NCBI GenBank assembly: GCA_026005135.1
Contig: BPKM01000002.1
Span: 496,001-560,000 of the forward strand
Reading direction: 5' to 3'
Length of the DNA: 64,000 nucleotides
From: Leptospiraceae bacterium
GTDB lineage: Bacteria; Spirochaetota; Leptospiria; Leptospirales; Leptonemataceae
The position numbers and the translations under genes were made by a program. Of the stretch, positions 37,805 to 47,477 are shown one piece after another. A model generated the notes under the pieces. The model was given only the letters and a program-made list of their open reading frames with translations. It searched no databases and had not been told where the DNA came from. Positions within the stretch are counted from its first letter, which is position 1, and each line of letters opens with the position of its first letter.

Positions 37805-38629
37805 ATGTATCGTATTTTTGTAATTTTATTTTTATTTATTTCTATGCCCTTATATTCTCAATATGAATTAGGAATTAATTTAAATGCAGGAATATATTAT
37901 CCGAATAAATTTATTCATTCTTTGTATCATACCTATTTTACTTATTATCAATTTAATAAAGTTCATCTAATAAAAAAAGAATCTTTAACTTTAAATTATG
38001 ATAAAGAAATATATTTTATTTTTTATGAAATTTTAAATCCAAAAAGCTTTGCTCGAATTGGATTGGGAAATTATCAAATCAGTCCTATTTATTCTTATTA
38101 TCTAAGTTATAATAATCAATACAAAATTAAATGGTCTGGCGAATATAATAGTATCTATTTTGATTTTGGTAATGCTTTTTCAATTAAAAGAAATATTGAG
38201 TGGGAAATTTTTGGTGGAATAGGCTATATTCCAGATTTTCGATTTTATTATAAACAATGGGAAACAAATCAAAAAATGTTTAAAGAACCATTTGAATATG
38301 ATTTGGGAAAGTTTTATAGTTCAGAAGGTATGTTGTTTCGCTTAGGAATCAATTTATTATTAAAGAAAAAACCAATTCATTTTAGAATAGGATTAAACTA
38401 TCAGTATATTTTAAGTAATTTATTTCAATCTAAAAAAGAAAATATAAAATGGTTTTGGATAGATCAAAATAAAATCTGGATAACAGAAGATTTAACGGAA
38501 TATATAAAAAATAAAGAACAATACGAAGAAGAAAATCAAAATATTTTAAAACAATTTCCTTCTATAGAAAGTGTAAAACCATATCTTTCGTCATCTAAAT
38601 TATTTTTTAGTATTGGATACAATTTTTAA
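37805..38629 (+). CDS. Putative outer-membrane beta-barrel protein
   Basis: The 274-residue protein has a signal peptide (IFVILFLFISMPLYSQ) and then alternating strands rich in Tyr, Asn and Phe, such as IGLGNYQISPIYSYYLSY and FFSIGYNF with a C-terminal Phe. This is a typical small outer-membrane barrel. No family is recognised. It follows the U32 gene by six bases and may be co-transcribed. Confidence 0.6.
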   Translation: MYRIFVILFLFISMPLYSQYELGINLNAGIYYPNKFIHSLYHTYFTYYQFNKVHLIKKESLTLNYDKEIYFIFYEILNPKSFARIGLGNYQISPIYSYYLSYNNQYKIKWSGEYNSIYFDFGNAFSIKRNIEWEIFGGIGYIPDFRFYYKQWETNQKMFKEPFEYDLGKFYSSEGMLFRLGINLLLKKKPIHFRIGLNYQYILSNLFQSKKENIKWFWIDQNKIWITEDLTEYIKNKEQYEEENQNILKQFPSIESVKPYLSSSKLFFSIGYNF

Positions 38630-38650
38630 ATATAATTTAACATAATATAT

Positions 38651-39463
38651 ATGGAAATGACAGAATTAGAAAAAAATTGGTTACACTTAGAAGAAGATAT
38701 TTTTCATCACTATATGTGGGATTATATTTCTAATAAAGGAACGTGGCAAGAGATATTTGTTATTTTTGTTCAATATAATACTTCTTATTATGTATTAAAA
38801 GCATTAAATAAAATAGGCTTATTAAATCATTTTTATAAAGAAAATAAAAGAATAGCATTATGTGTTTCTGAAGATAACTGGAAAGGAAAAATCGAAAACA
38901 TTCAAAGTACAATAAAAAGAGAAAAAGAATATTATATAGCAAATTTAACTAAATCTTATGTTTTTAAGGCTGGACTTTATATTGTTATTTCTAAAATAGA
39001 AGATAATAATGATATTGCAATTCTACTTTTAAATGATAATCCAGATATACATTTAATAAATCGTCAGGAGAATTATAGTAAATTTTATGATCCAGATGGT
39101 CGATTATTAATGGATCATTTTAAATTATCCTTTTCTGGAAGAATTTCTTATGATGAAGTATTATGTTTATCTAAAAATGATTATAAAAAAATTTTTTATA
39201 TAATTCCTTTAAGAGAAATTACAACATTAAGTCTTGTTCTATTAGGTTTATTTTATTATGAAAATAAAAATACTATTTCTGCTAAAGAAAAAAAAGAAAT
39301 TGAAGATTTAAAAAATTATATTATAAAAACAAGAAAATATTCACTAACATATAAAACCACAAAAGAAATTATTCATAAAACAATGCCTTATATATCTTTA
39401 ATAAAAAGAAAAGAACCACAATTAGAAGCAATAAGAAAATTTTTTAACATCGCTTCTATTTAA
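38651..39463 (+). CDS. Unknown protein, possibly a shortened acyl-CoA dehydrogenase relative
   Basis: A 270-residue soluble protein. Residues about 60-185 recall the beta domain of acyl-CoA dehydrogenases: IALCVSEDNWKG, then EYYIANLTKSYVFKAGLYIV, then ILLLND, then HFKLSFSGRISYDEVLCL. The family usually has about 380 residues with a large C-terminal helical domain and a catalytic Glu; most of this is missing. It may be a non-enzymatic derivative or an unrelated fold. A TATAAT at 38631-38636 lies close upstream. Confidence 0.4.
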   Translation: MEMTELEKNWLHLEEDIFHHYMWDYISNKGTWQEIFVIFVQYNTSYYVLKALNKIGLLNHFYKENKRIALCVSEDNWKGKIENIQSTIKREKEYYIANLTKSYVFKAGLYIVISKIEDNNDIAILLLNDNPDIHLINRQENYSKFYDPDGRLLMDHFKLSFSGRISYDEVLCLSKNDYKKIFYIIPLREITTLSLVLLGLFYYENKNTISAKEKKEIEDLKNYIIKTRKYSLTYKTTKEIIHKTMPYISLIKRKEPQLEAIRKFFNIASI

Positions 39464-39613
39464 ATTATAAGAATAAATTTCAAAAAATAATTTAAAAACT
39501 ACGAAAAATATGAGTAATAAAAAATCTGGTTGAATTTTTTGTGTTATTATAATAATTGGCATTACAAATACAAATTATTTATTTTTAATTTATCGAAGAT
39601 TAGAGGAATAGAT

Positions 39614-40377
39614 ATGCAAAATATAGAAAAATCCACAGATATACAAACAAGAGATTATTTCGAAGAAGATGAAATTGATTTAATAGAACTTTTTTATACT
39701 TTATTACAAGAAAAAATAGTAATTATTGGCGTAACAATTTTAGTATTTTTAATCTCTTTGGTAATTACACTAATAACACCCAAAACTTATAAAGCAGAAG
39801 TATTAGTAGAAATTAGAGAAAATCCAATTAATAATAAAATAATGATAAGTTTTTCGGAAATCCAGGAAGCAATAGATTTATATAAAAAATCTCATGATCC
39901 ATTATTAAAGATTCAATTAACACAATTACGTGGAACAGAGGATAAAATAAAAATAGAGGTAGAGGATAGTTCTCCAGAAGAGGCAAAAAATACATTAAAA
40001 AAAATTATTAGTCTTATAAATAGTGAACTTTTTCAGGAAAAATACAAAGATATCACTAAAATCATTGAATACACAGACTTGAAAATATAAATAACTTGCT
40101 TGCATGACTATAAAAAGAAAAGAGACTTTTTCTAAATTATTATATTGAAAATCCAATTTCAATAGTAAATATTTTATCAGAAAAATACGGAATTGAAAAA
40201 TGGTTAAAAACACCAGAGATCATACAACCTGTAAGTGAAATAGTTGCAAGTTCTAAACCAGTAAAACCTAAACCATTACTTTATCTGAGTGTTGGTATTA
40301 TTTCTGGATTTTTTATGGGTATATTTATTGCTCTTTTAAGGATTTCTTTTAAAAATTATAAAAAATCAAAAATGTAA
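39614..40377 (+). pseudogene. Wzz-type chain-length-determinant protein, disrupted
   Basis: The first 159 codons from ATG 39614 (after AGAGGA) give EIDLIELFYTLLQEKIVIIG with a first membrane segment and the PKTYKAEVLVEI periplasmic start of Wzz. They stop at 40088-40090. In another frame a matching C-terminal part follows to TAA 40375-40377 (QPVSEIVASSKPVKPKPLLY, then GIISGFFMGIFIALLR, the second membrane segment). The stretch 40078-40140 between them holds further stops in all frames. Wzz proteins set polysaccharide chain length. No glycan genes are adjacent, so this appears to be an orphan in decay. Confidence 0.65.
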
Positions 40378-40466
40378 CTTTAAAAAGTATAATATATCTT
40401 TAACTCAAATTATTTGAATTTATAAAATTTAACTTGAAATAAAATAGATATAAAAAAAATAAAAAC

Positions 40467-41393
40467 ATGGTTGTTAGAAATAAGATAAATTTTCTTTTCT
40501 ATTTTGTTTTATTGAATTTTGTTTTTTCCTGTACTACTTATAATGAAAAAGAATTAGCAAAAACATTTTATCCTGATGGTAAGTATATAACTATTGATAA
40601 ATTTGAAATTTTTATTTTAGAAAAGAATTTAGAAATTAAAAATCAAAAAACACCTATTATTCTTGTACATGGTTTTTCCAGTAATGTACATACATGGGAA
40701 CATTATTTAGAATATTTAGAAAAAGATTATCCTGTAATTGCTTTTGATTTGCCTGGTTTTGGTTTTTCTTCTAAACCAGATGTAGAATATACAAGAAAAG
40801 GATATGTAAATATTTTAAATAAAATTATAGAATATTATAATTTTAATAAAGTAATTTTAATTGGTAATTCTATGGGAGGAGAAATTTCTTTAAGATATAC
40901 TATAAATTATCCTTATAAAGTAGAAAAATTAGTTTTAATAGATGCAGGTGGTTTAATGAATAAGAAAGATTTACCCTGGTTTTTACAATGGGGTAAAACT
41001 TTTATTATGGATTATTTTAATTTTTTATTTAGAAATCGAATAGCAATTTCTTATATGTTAAAATCTGCTTTTTATAATAAAAATGTAGTTAATGAAAGAA
41101 AAATTGATCTTTATTATATGCCTTTAAAAACTCAGGATGGAATTAATGCTCATAAAAGTTTATTAAATAGTTCTTATGAAAAAATTTCCATTGAAGAGAT
41201 GAAGAAAATTTCCGTACCAGTTTTAATTTTATGGGGAGAAAATGATGAATGGATTCCTTTAAAATATGCATTGGAATTTAAGAAATATTTAAATAATTCA
41301 ATATTGGTAATCTTACCAGAATGCGGTCATCTTCCACAGGAAGAAAAACCAGAAGAATCATTCCAGTATATTAAAACATTTATTGAAAAATAG
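40467..41393 (+). CDS. Alpha/beta-hydrolase lipoprotein
   Basis: The 308-residue protein has a lipoprotein signal ending FVFSC (Cys at about 22). The hydrolase core has LVHGFSSNVHTW, LPGFGFSSKPD, the nucleophile elbow GNSMGGEISL, an acid in LWGENDEW and His in LPECGHLPQEEKPEE. All catalytic positions are present. It is likely membrane-anchored and cleaves ester-type bonds, with substrate unknown. It converges with ctaB. Confidence 0.82.
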   Translation: MVVRNKINFLFYFVLLNFVFSCTTYNEKELAKTFYPDGKYITIDKFEIFILEKNLEIKNQKTPIILVHGFSSNVHTWEHYLEYLEKDYPVIAFDLPGFGFSSKPDVEYTRKGYVNILNKIIEYYNFNKVILIGNSMGGEISLRYTINYPYKVEKLVLIDAGGLMNKKDLPWFLQWGKTFIMDYFNFLFRNRIAISYMLKSAFYNKNVVNERKIDLYYMPLKTQDGINAHKSLLNSSYEKISIEEMKKISVPVLILWGENDEWIPLKYALEFKKYLNNSILVILPECGHLPQEEKPEESFQYIKTFIEK

Positions 41394-41399
41394 TTAATA

Positions 41400-42266
41400 T
41401 TAATAATATAAAATAATATTTTCAATAACTAATAAAATATGCCAGATTATATTCTGAAATATTGTTAAAAAAAATATATTTCGAATTAATATTAAATCTT
41501 CTGTTTTTTTAAATAATTTGATTTTATATATAATATAGATGGTAAAAGCAATTGTAGGAATGGAAAAAATCCAGCTTATTAACTTAAAGTAATTACCTAA
41601 GATAATAACACTTATAAATAACAAAAAATATAAAATCATTTGTTTTAAAGTAAAATCAATACCTTTTATGACAGGTAGCATAGCTAGTTGTGCTTTTTCG
41701 TAATCTTCTTTTCTAAAGATGGATAATGCCCAGAAATGAGGTGGTTGCCACAAAAATAAAAGTAGAAATAAAAAAATACCATAATAGGTAATAGAACCAA
41801 TTGCAGCAGATTCCGCGATTAAAGGACCAATAGCACCAGAAAACCCCCCGATTAATGTGTTGATTGTATAACGTGGTTTAAGCCAGATCGTATAAATAAA
41901 AACATAATTAAAAAATGCAAATAAAGCAAATATCATAGGTAAAATACCAACATAAAATCCTAAGATAAAACTTCCTACACCAATTAATAAAGAAGCAACA
42001 TAGTATATTTTAAATGGATTTACTTCATATTGTACAAGGTAACGATGTTGAGTTCTTTTCATCAATTTATCTCTATTTTGTTCTATAATTTGGTTATAAG
42101 CAAAAGAAGACATAGCACATAATAATGTTCCTATGGTTGTATAAAAAATTAATTCAAAAGAATCAATTTTATGATATAAAAATACGGGAATTTCTGTAAT
42201 TACAATATTTAAAGCAAGACCAGGTTTAAATAATTGATAATAGGATTTGATTTTATTTTTATCCAT
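41400..42266 (-). CDS. ctaB: Protoheme IX farnesyltransferase (heme O synthase)
   Basis: The 288-residue UbiA-family membrane protein has eight to nine hydrophobic segments and the prenyl-diphosphate motif NQIIEQNRDKLMKRTQHR. The second loop and the WQPPHFWALSIFRKEDYEKA block are diagnostic for CtaB. It adds a farnesyl group to heme b to make heme O. Its start overlaps the end of ctaA by eight bases, so heme O and heme A synthases are translated together. This implies an aa3- or bo3-type oxidase. Confidence 0.94.
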   Translation of the reverse strand: MDKNKIKSYYQLFKPGLALNIVITEIPVFLYHKIDSFELIFYTTIGTLLCAMSSFAYNQIIEQNRDKLMKRTQHRYLVQYEVNPFKIYYVASLLIGVGSFILGFYVGILPMIFALFAFFNYVFIYTIWLKPRYTINTLIGGFSGAIGPLIAESAAIGSITYYGIFLFLLLFLWQPPHFWALSIFRKEDYEKAQLAMLPVIKGIDFTLKQMILYFLLFISVIILGNYFKLISWIFSIPTIAFTIYIIYKIKLFKKTEDLILIRNIFFLTIFQNIIWHILLVIENIILYY

Positions 42267-43270
42267 TTTTTTCTTTTGTTCTAATAGTTTCTTTTAGGTT
42301 TAAATAGATATGAAATGTTGTTAGAAATAATATAGTTGCCATAAAAGAATGTAACACTCTAACTAAGGTTGGAAGTTCAAATACAATATTTAAAATTCCT
42401 AAAAAAATTTGAAATGTTATTAAAGAAACAAGAAATATTATATCTCTTATAAAAATTTTATTTTTATAAAACCTATACCATAGATATAATATATAAAAAA
42501 AGATAAAAAAACCAATTAATCGATGTGTAAAATGCATTTCAAAACCATATATTAAAGGAGGAATATAAACAGTATGTAAAATTTCCAGATTATTATTTTT
42601 TATGATTTCTGTATAACATTCTGGAAATTCTGGACAAACCAAGTCCTACGTAATTTGCGCTAACTCTTCCTCCCAGAAAGGATTGAAGATATAACAATAA
42701 TAATAAAATAAATAAATTAATTTTTAGACTTTTTACGTTTTCATTTGATATATAAGGATTGTCCTTTTTTAAAGGAAATTTTAACCTAAATAATTGATAA
42801 AAAATATAATATATAATACTTATAAAAAAAATAGCATTTAATAAATGAAATTTAACAATATAAGCATTAAGTTGTCTTGTAATAGTTTCTCTTCCAAGAT
42901 AAATTTGCATAGTTAATACAAAAGCTGCTAAAATAATATAAGGTAAAAATCGATTTCTAATTGGTTGTTTTAAAATTCCCCAGAAAAACCATATAGTAAA
43001 AAAAATGCCTAAGGTTCCAGCTACAACTCTATGTATAAATTCTAAATAAATTTGATAATCTAAAGGTGGGATAACATAACCATGACATAAAGGCCAGTCT
43101 GGACATGCTAAACCAGCATCTTCTGCTCTTACATAAGGTCCGAGTAGTATAGTTAAGAATGTTAAAGATAATATAATTATTGTTAAAACAAAAAACCTTT
43201 CTATTATATTTTTATTTGGTGTATTTTTAGAAGTCATAGTATCTTTTATATTAAAGGAAAAAAGAAACAT
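42259..43270 (-). pseudogene. ctaA: Heme A synthase, interrupted by one frameshift
   Basis: The protein reads LLGPYVRAEDAGLACPDWPL in the first half with YLEFIHRVVAG and FHLLNAIFFIS. After a one-base shift near 42639 the second half reads CPEFPECYTE, MHFTHRLIGFFI and RVLHSFMATILF. Corrected, it is a two-halved CtaA/Cox15 protein of about 336 residues with the paired CP motifs and heme-binding histidines. It converts heme O to heme A. The shift adds one G in minus-strand CTTGGTTTG. Since ctaB downstream is intact, a sequence error is plausible. Confidence 0.88.
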
Positions 43271-43339
43271 AATGGCAATTTTTTAATAAAAGTTCTATGG
43301 TCGATTAAAAATCTATAGAATTTTAACACGTAAAAAGTT

Positions 43340-44110
43340 TTATTTTTTTAAAGGTTTTTTAGGAATTTTATAATTCCAGTTTAATTGAAAAGGATTGCCA
43401 ATTTCTTTTAAAAAGTTTGTTATATCTTTATGTAAAAAATATTTCCCAGATTTTGGTGGAAGAATATATTCATACATTTTATTTTCAAAGTCAAATTTTA
43501 CTGCATATGCATGTAGATATGCTCTATCTTCCTGACGTGCTAAGCTGGGTCGAGAATAAATTGGATCTCCTAAGATTGGTGCACTTAAGCTACGCATAGC
43601 AACTCGAATTTGATGGGTTTTACCTGTAATGGGTTTTAATAAAAATAAACGAAAATATTTTGCATCTTCTGTTATAATAGGAAAAGATTTAAAAAGAGTT
43701 ATAGCTGGATTATTTATTGTATGTAAAAGTTTCCATTTACTTCTTCTATCTTTAATCATATCCCCAATTATTACACCTTGCTTTTTTTTAGGTTTTTCCA
43801 GAGATAGAGCAAGATAGATTTTTTGTATACGATGATGTCTAAAATGATTACTTAAAATATTGCTGGCTTTTCTTCCACGTGCAAATATTAATATACCTGA
43901 TGTAATTTTATCAATTCGATGTACAGGAAATAATCTTTCCCCCTCTGTTAATATCTTTTCTTGCTCCATATATCGAAGAATTTTCATTAAATCAGGTTTA
44001 GGGCTATCTTCGTAAAATGATAGCCCTTCGGGTTTGTAAATAACAAGAAAATTTTCGTTATTATCTATAATTTCTACTTTGTTTAACCATTCTTCAAAAG
44101 AAGGACTCAT
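43340..44110 (-). CDS. RluA-family pseudouridine synthase
   Basis: The 256-residue protein has the catalytic-Asp motif as FPVHRIDKITSGILIFARG, then FRHHRIQKIYLAL and the C-terminal GKTHQIRVAMRSLSAPILGD. These are the RluA/RluC/RluD motifs, with the Asp in HRID as nucleophile. No S4 RNA-binding domain is present. It isomerises uridine in rRNA or tRNA, with target site unknown. Its ATG overlaps the last base of the preceding gene's stop. Confidence 0.9.
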   Translation of the reverse strand: MSPSFEEWLNKVEIIDNNENFLVIYKPEGLSFYEDSPKPDLMKILRYMEQEKILTEGERLFPVHRIDKITSGILIFARGRKASNILSNHFRHHRIQKIYLALSLEKPKKKQGVIIGDMIKDRRSKWKLLHTINNPAITLFKSFPIITEDAKYFRLFLLKPITGKTHQIRVAMRSLSAPILGDPIYSRPSLARQEDRAYLHAYAVKFDFENKMYEYILPPKSGKYFLHKDITNFLKEIGNPFQLNWNYKIPKKPLKK

Positions 44111-45621
44111 TAAACTTTTCCTTCTTTAAGTCTTTCTTTATAAATTTTTACATTATATTTTTTAAATAATTCTTCTTTGATTTCCATTACTCTTTTTTGT
44201 CTTTTTTCTGTTAATAAGATTTGTTTAATTCTATCATTTACTTCCTTTAATGGTAGGATTACTTCTTTATTACCATTTTTTACTTTAAATTCATTATTTT
44301 TTCTTAGTTCGTAATATTTTTTAATTTCTTCTTCTGATACCTGTATTTTTTCAAATTCTTTTTGAATATAATAATTGGTATAGATTTGTTTAATAATTAA
44401 ATCTTTAAAGATATCTTGATATTTTTTGGCTTCGTTAACATAAGGGGATTTTTGCAATATGGTATAAGAAACATAAACTTGATTTAATAAAGGTGCTACT
44501 TCATTGAACGTTAATTCCTTAGGTTCTACACCTGATTTACGAATTTCATCAAAAAAATCTTTAATTTTATAAGATTTATTATCATATTGAAAAAGTTCTA
44601 AATCTTCGTTCCATTGAGAAAGGGGATTATCTCCTAATTCTTTTAATGTTTCTTCGTTTAATTTAAAATTATATTTTTTTTGTAATTCCTGAAGATGATT
44701 TGTTAATGCACTCTTTTTTAACATATTAGCCTGATGTTTTGCTTGTTCTTCAGAGAATTGCTCTACTTTTTTTTCATCCATCAATAATTGTTGTTTAATA
44801 GCATTTAATTCATTTTCGTTAAATTCTTTTGTATAATTTGGATTATTTAAGAATTTTCTTGCAGCAAATTGAGATTTTTTATGATATTCTTCATAAACTT
44901 TTTTTAGTTCATCTTCTTTAACCTCATTAGTACCTAAATTTCTTACAATCCAGTATCCATTATTATCTTCAACTAAAATGAATTTTTTATCTTTATTTTC
45001 TTTATCTAATAATGGTTCTGTTAAATTTGTTACGGGATTTTGACCACAGTTATAACAAATGGGATCAACTAAACCACCAAGAATTTTATATCGTATATTT
45101 TCATTTTTTTCAAAGATGATTTTTTCTATTTCTTCTTCATTTTTAGCTTCATTTAATTGCTTTAAGATTTGTTTTGCTTCTTCATTTCGATATAATTTAT
45201 CATCTTTTTTTAGAAATAATAATTGCATATTTATCAATTTATAAATAAAACTGGAAGATTTTTCTTGTAAAATTAGATTCATTCCATTCATAAATGCTCG
45301 TTGATCTAACATAATAAGAGATTTTTTTATTTCTTTGTCTAATTGTTTTTTTACATCATCTGGTAGGGATTCAAATGCTAATTTTCCTGTAGCTAAAAAA
45401 GATAATTCATCTAAGATTTGATTCTGTGTTGCAACGGATAGTTCTTCTTTTCTCTGAAAATTATTTAATTTTACAATAAATTGTAAATCTTTGCGTTGAA
45501 TTGTTTCTATTTTATCCCCATTTTTATATTCTACTAAAACTTCCGATGGGTTATTACAAAATACAGTTGTAAAAAGCAAAGTAATTGATATTTTTTTATT
45601 CCATTTCATTGAAAAATACAT
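44110..45621 (-). CDS. Lipoprotein resembling SurA/PpiC-type periplasmic foldases
   Basis: About 503 residues starting with a lipoprotein-like signal (ISITLLFTTVFC). The body is charged and helical, with segments typical of parvulin-chaperone N and C helices: NQILDELSFLATGKLAFESL, VSEEEIKKYYELRK and VILPLKEVNDRIKQILLTEK. A clear PpiC core is not obvious, so catalytic activity is uncertain. ATG 45621 is fixed by AAGGAG seven bases upstream. It lies in an operon between a coiled-coil protein and the pseudouridine synthase. Confidence 0.5.
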   Translation of the reverse strand: MYFSMKWNKKISITLLFTTVFCNNPSEVLVEYKNGDKIETIQRKDLQFIVKLNNFQRKEELSVATQNQILDELSFLATGKLAFESLPDDVKKQLDKEIKKSLIMLDQRAFMNGMNLILQEKSSSFIYKLINMQLLFLKKDDKLYRNEEAKQILKQLNEAKNEEEIEKIIFEKNENIRYKILGGLVDPICYNCGQNPVTNLTEPLLDKENKDKKFILVEDNNGYWIVRNLGTNEVKEDELKKVYEEYHKKSQFAARKFLNNPNYTKEFNENELNAIKQQLLMDEKKVEQFSEEQAKHQANMLKKSALTNHLQELQKKYNFKLNEETLKELGDNPLSQWNEDLELFQYDNKSYKIKDFFDEIRKSGVEPKELTFNEVAPLLNQVYVSYTILQKSPYVNEAKKYQDIFKDLIIKQIYTNYYIQKEFEKIQVSEEEIKKYYELRKNNEFKVKNGNKEVILPLKEVNDRIKQILLTEKRQKRVMEIKEELFKKYNVKIYKERLKEGKV

Positions 45622-45637
45622 TTGTTTCTCCTTTTGT

Positions 45638-46084
45638 TTATTCAATTTTAAAAATAAAGGGTGATTTTTTATTTGTTTTCTGAGTACTAGATTTTTTTTC
45701 AGTGGAAATTTTACTACTATTATTTTCTTCTAAGTTATTTTTTTGGTTATGGTTTTCCTCTGGAGAAGATTTAGTTTTTTTTTCTTTTGATTTTGATGAT
45801 TTTGAAACAAATATTGTTTGTATTTCGATTTGTTGCTCTATTTTTTTATCATTTTGAAATAATTCATTGATAAAATCTTCAAAATTAGGGGGGATATGCA
45901 CGATTTGTTTTAAAATTGTAGATCTTAATTTTTTTAAACGATGATATTCTTCAATTAAGGAATCTTTTAATTTTTTTGAATATTCTCTATCCATCTGTAA
46001 TGTATTCAAGAGAGTCTGGATTTCTTCCATATCTCTTTCTATACGTTCTATTTTTCTAATAAGATGGATTACTTTTAAATTCAA
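45638..46084 (-). CDS. Small coiled-coil protein of unknown function
   Basis: The 148-residue protein begins with a heptad-rich coiled coil (LIRKIERIERDMEEIQTLLN, residues 8-60). A low-complexity Ser/Lys/Asn/Glu tail follows. The start codon is TTG at 46084, with AAGGAG eight to nine bases upstream. It is probably translated with the foldase-like lipoprotein. No family recognised. Confidence 0.55.
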   Translation of the reverse strand: MNLKVIHLIRKIERIERDMEEIQTLLNTLQMDREYSKKLKDSLIEEYHRLKKLRSTILKQIVHIPPNFEDFINELFQNDKKIEQQIEIQTIFVSKSSKSKEKKTKSSPEENHNQKNNLEENNSSKISTEKKSSTQKTNKKSPFIFKIE

Positions 46085-46237
46085 ACTACACTCCTTAAGT
46101 AAATTATTTATGTTATATTATCGAACAATATCATTAAATCAATCTCTTTTTAGAAAATTTTTTTATTTAAGTATTTAATAGAAGGATACAATCGTTAATT
46201 AAAAATTTTTTGTATAGTTAAAATGGCTAAGGAAGAA

Positions 46238-46259
46238 AGGCAGGCAGATAAGCCTGCTT
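46238..46259 (-). terminator. Terminator of the desaturase gene
   Basis: On the minus strand GCAGGC pairs with GCCTGC around a six-base loop and is followed by a T-rich stretch (CTTTCTT). It begins a few bases after the desaturase stop. Confidence 0.7.
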
Positions 46260-46262
46260 ATT

Positions 46263-47402
46263 TTAATTTTGTAAATTTAGTTTATTTTGTTTTGCATATT
46301 GAATAACAGTTCTTTCGTAATTCTTATATGCATTAATTAATTCTTTTTGTTTTTCTTTTAAAATGTTTTTAGCATTATCATAAGATTTTTTATATTGTTT
46401 TCGTAATTCTGACATCTGATGAATTGCTTTTTCAAATTGTTCTTTTGCATTTAAGATAGCTTTTTCTTTTAAGGTTAATTGATTTAATTTTATTCTTTGT
46501 TCTAAAACTTCTGCTTTTGCCTGTAAAATTCTTTCTTCTGGTATTCTATGTAAATCCCATGCTAAACCTAATTTAGATAATGTCCATATAAACCATTTAG
46601 AAGGATCATATTGCCAGGGTAAAATAGCATTTCTATAATCACCGGGAAATTTATGGTGAAAGTTATGATAACCTTCTCCATAAGTTAATAAAGCAGTAAT
46701 CCAGCTATCCCTTGCACTTTCTTCGAGAGAATAGGGTTTTTTTCCAAGTGAATGACAAACAGAGTTGATACAAAATGTTGCATGATGTACTATTACTGAT
46801 CTTACTATACCAGCAATTAATACACCACCCCAGAAGTCACCCCAGGATAATGCTATTAATCCTGGAAAAATAAAAGCCATAAATATTGCTACTGGAGTAT
46901 AAAACTTATGTTGAAATCTAATAAAAGGATCTTTCCATAAATCGGAAATTTTGTTATAATCAATTTCAGGTTTTGTACCTAATCTTGTTCCACGTTCGAA
47001 GAATAACCAAATAATATGTGCATGCCAGAATCCCCTTTTTATCGAATAAGGATCTTTTTCTGAATCTGTAAATCTATGATGGTTTCTATGATCAAAAGCC
47101 CATTCAATTACAGACATTTGTAAAGCAGAACTACCAAATAAAACAAATAAATATTCAAAAAACTTATTTGTTTTAAAACTTCTATGAGAAAAATAACGAT
47201 GGTATCCAACAGTAATCGCCATTCCAGAAGCTAACCACATAAAAAATGTTAATGCTAAAGTTTGCCATTGAAAAAGTTGATGTACAGAATAGTAATATAG
47301 AATTACAATCGCAGCTATTGGACTTAATACTAAATATAATGTTGTTGACCAGTTTAAACTTTTTAATACTTCTTTTAGTGTTATGTTATTTTTTGTTTTC
47401 AT
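46263..47402 (-). CDS. Acyl-CoA (delta-9-type) fatty-acid desaturase with coiled-coil tail
   Basis: The 379-residue membrane di-iron enzyme has all three His boxes: HRYFSHRSF, DHRNHHRF and EGYHNFHHKFP, with several membrane segments. These are the stearoyl-CoA-desaturase-type motifs (not FabA-like). It inserts a double bond in long acyl chains, important for membrane fluidity. An unusual C-terminal tail of about 85 residues (LTLKEKAILNAKEQFEKAIH onward) is a charged coiled coil. ATG 47402 is chosen; the in-frame TTG at 47438 is part of a likely -35 element. Confidence 0.92.
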   Translation of the reverse strand: MKTKNNITLKEVLKSLNWSTTLYLVLSPIAAIVILYYYSVHQLFQWQTLALTFFMWLASGMAITVGYHRYFSHRSFKTNKFFEYLFVLFGSSALQMSVIEWAFDHRNHHRFTDSEKDPYSIKRGFWHAHIIWLFFERGTRLGTKPEIDYNKISDLWKDPFIRFQHKFYTPVAIFMAFIFPGLIALSWGDFWGGVLIAGIVRSVIVHHATFCINSVCHSLGKKPYSLEESARDSWITALLTYGEGYHNFHHKFPGDYRNAILPWQYDPSKWFIWTLSKLGLAWDLHRIPEERILQAKAEVLEQRIKLNQLTLKEKAILNAKEQFEKAIHQMSELRKQYKKSYDNAKNILKEKQKELINAYKNYERTVIQYAKQNKLNLQN

Positions 47403-47409
47403 GTATAGT

Positions 47410-47438
47410 ATGAAAGCAAGTTTTAAAATTGGTTGCAA
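47410..47438 (-). promoter_or_regulatory. Promoter predicted to give a leaderless mRNA
   Basis: On the minus strand TTGCAA (47438-47433), 17 bases, and TTTCAT (47415-47410) are followed after seven bases by ATG 47402. No ribosome-binding site is present. The -10 match is moderate. Confidence 0.45.
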
Positions 47439-47477
47439 AAAATACTAAAAAATTTTTAATTATATACTTATAAGTAT

